DNA from: Candidatus Latescibacterota bacterium
Lineage (GTDB): Bacteria > Latescibacterota > 4484-107 > B68-G9
Assembly (NCBI GenBank): GCA_012961755.1
Contig: DTYS01000321.1
Location: 1-7,167, forward strand
Reading direction: 5' to 3'
DNA length: 7,167 bases
In this document: one piece after another, positions 6,462-7,167 of the stretch
Numbering within the stretch: the stretch's first letter is position 1
How the letters are laid out: each line of letters starts with the position of its first letter
Position numbers and translations under genes: made by a program
The notes under the pieces: generated by a model
Told to the model about the DNA's origin: nothing
Databases searched by the model: none
What the model saw: only the letters and a program-made list of their open reading frames with translations

Positions 6462-6773
6462 TCAAGCTTTGGCCCTCCCTGCATCCTTCGGCCTGGGTCC
6501 TGGGATCTTGGGCAGGACCTTCTCCACGTCCTCGTGCGGCCTGGGGATAACGTGGACGGATACGAGCTCCCCGACCCGCTGTGCCGCGGAGGCTCCGGCC
6601 TCGGTGGCGGCCTTGACGGCCCCCACATCTCCCCTTACGAACACGGTCACGTATCCTCCCCCTATCTGCTCCTTACCTATAAGTTCCACGTTGGCCGCCT
6701 TAACCATAGCGTCCGCCGCCTCTATCGCTCCCACCAGGCCCCTCGTCTCGATCATTCCCAACGCTTCCTGCAT
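6462..6773 (-). CDS. Bacterial microcompartment shell protein, hexamer-forming (BMC-H), PduA/EutM-like
   Basis: A 103-residue protein with one complete BMC domain (Pfam PF00936) over residues 1-88. Diagnostic segments are EALGMIETRGL (3-13), the AIEAADAMVKAANV helix (16-29), the pore loop QIGGG (36-40), VRGDVGAVKAATEAG (46-60), and the edge motif VHVIPRPH (73-80). Such proteins form flat cyclic hexamers that tile into the protein shell of metabolosomes or carboxysomes, with a central pore for small metabolites. The pore loop has Gly where PduA has Ser40, as in EutM. The tail (about residues 89-103) is short and Pro/Lys-rich, so this is the single-domain form and not a tandem BMC-T. It is the first gene of the coupled operon, and its TGA at 6464-6462 lies just before the next gene. 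Family is very secure. What is odd is the context: no pentamer, second shell gene or cargo enzyme is present in the window. Confidence 0.96.
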   Translation of the reverse strand: MQEALGMIETRGLVGAIEAADAMVKAANVELIGKEQIGGGYVTVFVRGDVGAVKAATEAGASAAQRVGELVSVHVIPRPHEDVEKVLPKIPGPRPKDAGRAKA

Positions 6774-6777
6774 GTTC

Positions 6778-6784
6778 CCTCCTT
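6778..6784 (-). promoter_or_regulatory. Strong Shine-Dalgarno site of the BMC shell gene
   Basis: AAGGAGG lies four bases (GAAC) upstream of the ATG at 6773. It is a near-complete anti-16S match, suggesting high translation, as expected for a shell protein needed in many copies. It also fixes the start, since the encoded N-terminus M-Q-E-A-L-G-M aligns with PduA/EutM-type proteins from their first residues. Confidence 0.75.
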
Positions 6785-6805
6785 GTGACTTTGTCCTCCC
6801 AATTT

Positions 6806-6834
6806 AAGATAACATCTCCTTCCCTCCGAAGCAA
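6806..6834 (-). promoter_or_regulatory. Candidate sigma-70-type promoter ahead of the BMC operon
   Basis: In the only sizeable gap of the window, the minus strand carries TTGCTT (6834-6829), a 17-base spacer, then TATCTT (6811-6806). This matches the -35 box at 3 of 6 positions and the -10 box at 4 of 6, so the spacing is ideal but the boxes are weak. Transcription would begin near 6800, leaving a leader of roughly 25-30 bases before the shell-protein ATG. The gap is also locally AT-rich compared with its surroundings. It is proposed on position and spacing; the operon could equally be read through from the upstream flippase gene, since I see no terminator facing that direction. Confidence 0.3.
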
Positions 6835-6841
6835 GGGTTTT

Positions 6842-7167
6842 TTATCCCCGCAACCTGGGACGGACAAGGCCGAAGGCCAGGATGGGGTACCCGATCAATA
6901 CGACCCCCCACCTGAGGACTGAAGGGAAGAGCGAGGCCAGGAGGAACGTCCCCCCGGCGACCGATACGAGCCCCCCTGCCCTCAGGAAGTCGTAAGGCAC
7001 CAAGTAAAGCTTCCTCGCCCACAGGAACAAGGTAGAGGTCATAGCAGAATATGCGGCTAAGGTCGCCCACGCAGCTCCGATCATGCCGATGCGGGGGATA
7101 AGAAGTAAGTTCAATGCGAGGTTCAGGGCGGCAGATGCTCCGACTACGGGAGGGAGGAGCTCGGTCC
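6842..7167 (-). CDS. Polysaccharide flippase/oligosaccharide transporter, C-terminal part (5' end outside window)
   Basis: About 108 residues of a multispanning membrane protein, ending at a TAA at 6844-6842. The frame is open to the window edge, so the gene is partial. The conspicuous stretch is N-L-x-L-N-L-L-L-I-P-R-I-G-M-I-G-A-A-W-A-T-L, followed by two further hydrophobic segments and a short basic tail. This NLLLIPR-x-G-x-x-GAA-x-AT pattern is typical of the C-terminal transmembrane half of Wzx/RfbX and MurJ-like lipid-linked polysaccharide flippases (MOP superfamily), which move undecaprenyl-linked glycans across the inner membrane. A TTG at 7114 could be mistaken for the start, but the reading frame and the family pattern continue upstream of it. 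It is separated from the next gene by 68 bases, so it may belong to a separate upstream transcription unit. Family assignment is fairly secure; the exact substrate cannot be read from this fragment. Confidence 0.8.
   Translation of the reverse strand, partial: TELLPPVVGASAALNLALNLLLIPRIGMIGAAWATLAAYSAMTSTLFLWARKLYLVPYDFLRAGGLVSVAGGTFLLASLFPSVLRWGVVLIGYPILAFGLVRPRLRG

Noticed and set aside
6808..6815. Tiny ATG-TTA-TCT-TAA frame preceded by AAGGAG in the gap
   Set aside because: The Shine-Dalgarno touches the ATG with no spacer and the peptide would be three residues; nothing suggests a leader peptide.
6822..6843. Plus-strand hairpin CCCTCCGAAGCAAGGG followed by six T, resembling a terminator
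   Set aside because: The stem is only four to five pairs, and there is no plus-strand gene to terminate. On the coding (minus) strand the tract is A-rich and precedes the stem, so it cannot terminate the flippase transcript.
6804..7070. Minus-strand 88-codon frame overlapping the flippase gene
   Set aside because: It overlaps the membrane-protein frame almost completely, and its composition is Gly/Arg/Pro-rich without recognisable motifs.
7112..7114. TTG at 7114 as start of a 90-residue protein
   Set aside because: The frame continues open to the window edge with a hydrophobic sequence consistent with the same flippase family, so this is an internal codon.

Overview
The window is a single compact gene cluster read entirely from the minus strand, so transcription runs from high to low coordinates. 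It comes from a bacterium. The DNA is fairly GC-rich. Starts include ATG, GTG and TTG behind strong AGGAGG-type Shine-Dalgarno sites, and AGG (Arg) and ATA (Ile) codons are frequent, which suggests a thermophilic anaerobe. The DUF4321-like and TIGR04076-like genes, the cysteine-rich HisRS and the zinc-type GatB would fit Bacillota, Synergistota or a neighbouring deep lineage. I cannot name the organism, and this placement is inference.

Layout in transcription order: (1) 7167-6842, the C-terminal part of a multispanning polysaccharide flippase-like protein that enters from outside the window. (2) A 68-base gap, the largest in the window and the only place with a candidate promoter. (3) 6773-6462, a hexameric bacterial microcompartment (BMC) shell protein of the PduA/EutM type. 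(4) 6450-6118, a small uncharacterised coiled-coil protein. (5) 6121-5186, a membrane-anchored M23 murein peptidase. (6) 5186-3918, histidyl-tRNA synthetase. (7) 3925-3641, a DUF4321-like membrane protein. (8) 3637-3344, a TIGR04076-like Cys-containing small protein. (9) 3338-3132, TatA. (10) 3126-1681, GatA. (11) 1666-224, GatB. (12) 227-1, the N-terminus of an exported phospholipase D-like protein that runs out of the window.

From the BMC gene to the PLD gene, every junction is an overlap or a gap of 14 bases or less (ATGA, TAATG and GTGA overlaps; TGA-GGG-ATG type junctions). The ten genes therefore look like one translationally coupled operon. It mixes tRNA charging (HisRS, GatAB amidotransferase), protein export (TatA), cell-wall remodelling (M23) and a microcompartment shell protein. 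No stretch over 300 bases lacks a gene, and I see no RNA genes, CRISPR arrays, insertion sequences or clear terminators.

The most unusual element is the lone BMC shell gene at the head of a housekeeping/envelope operon, followed by an unknown coiled-coil protein. No pentamer, trimer or encapsulated enzyme gene is in view. The gatAB pair also lacks gatC within the window.
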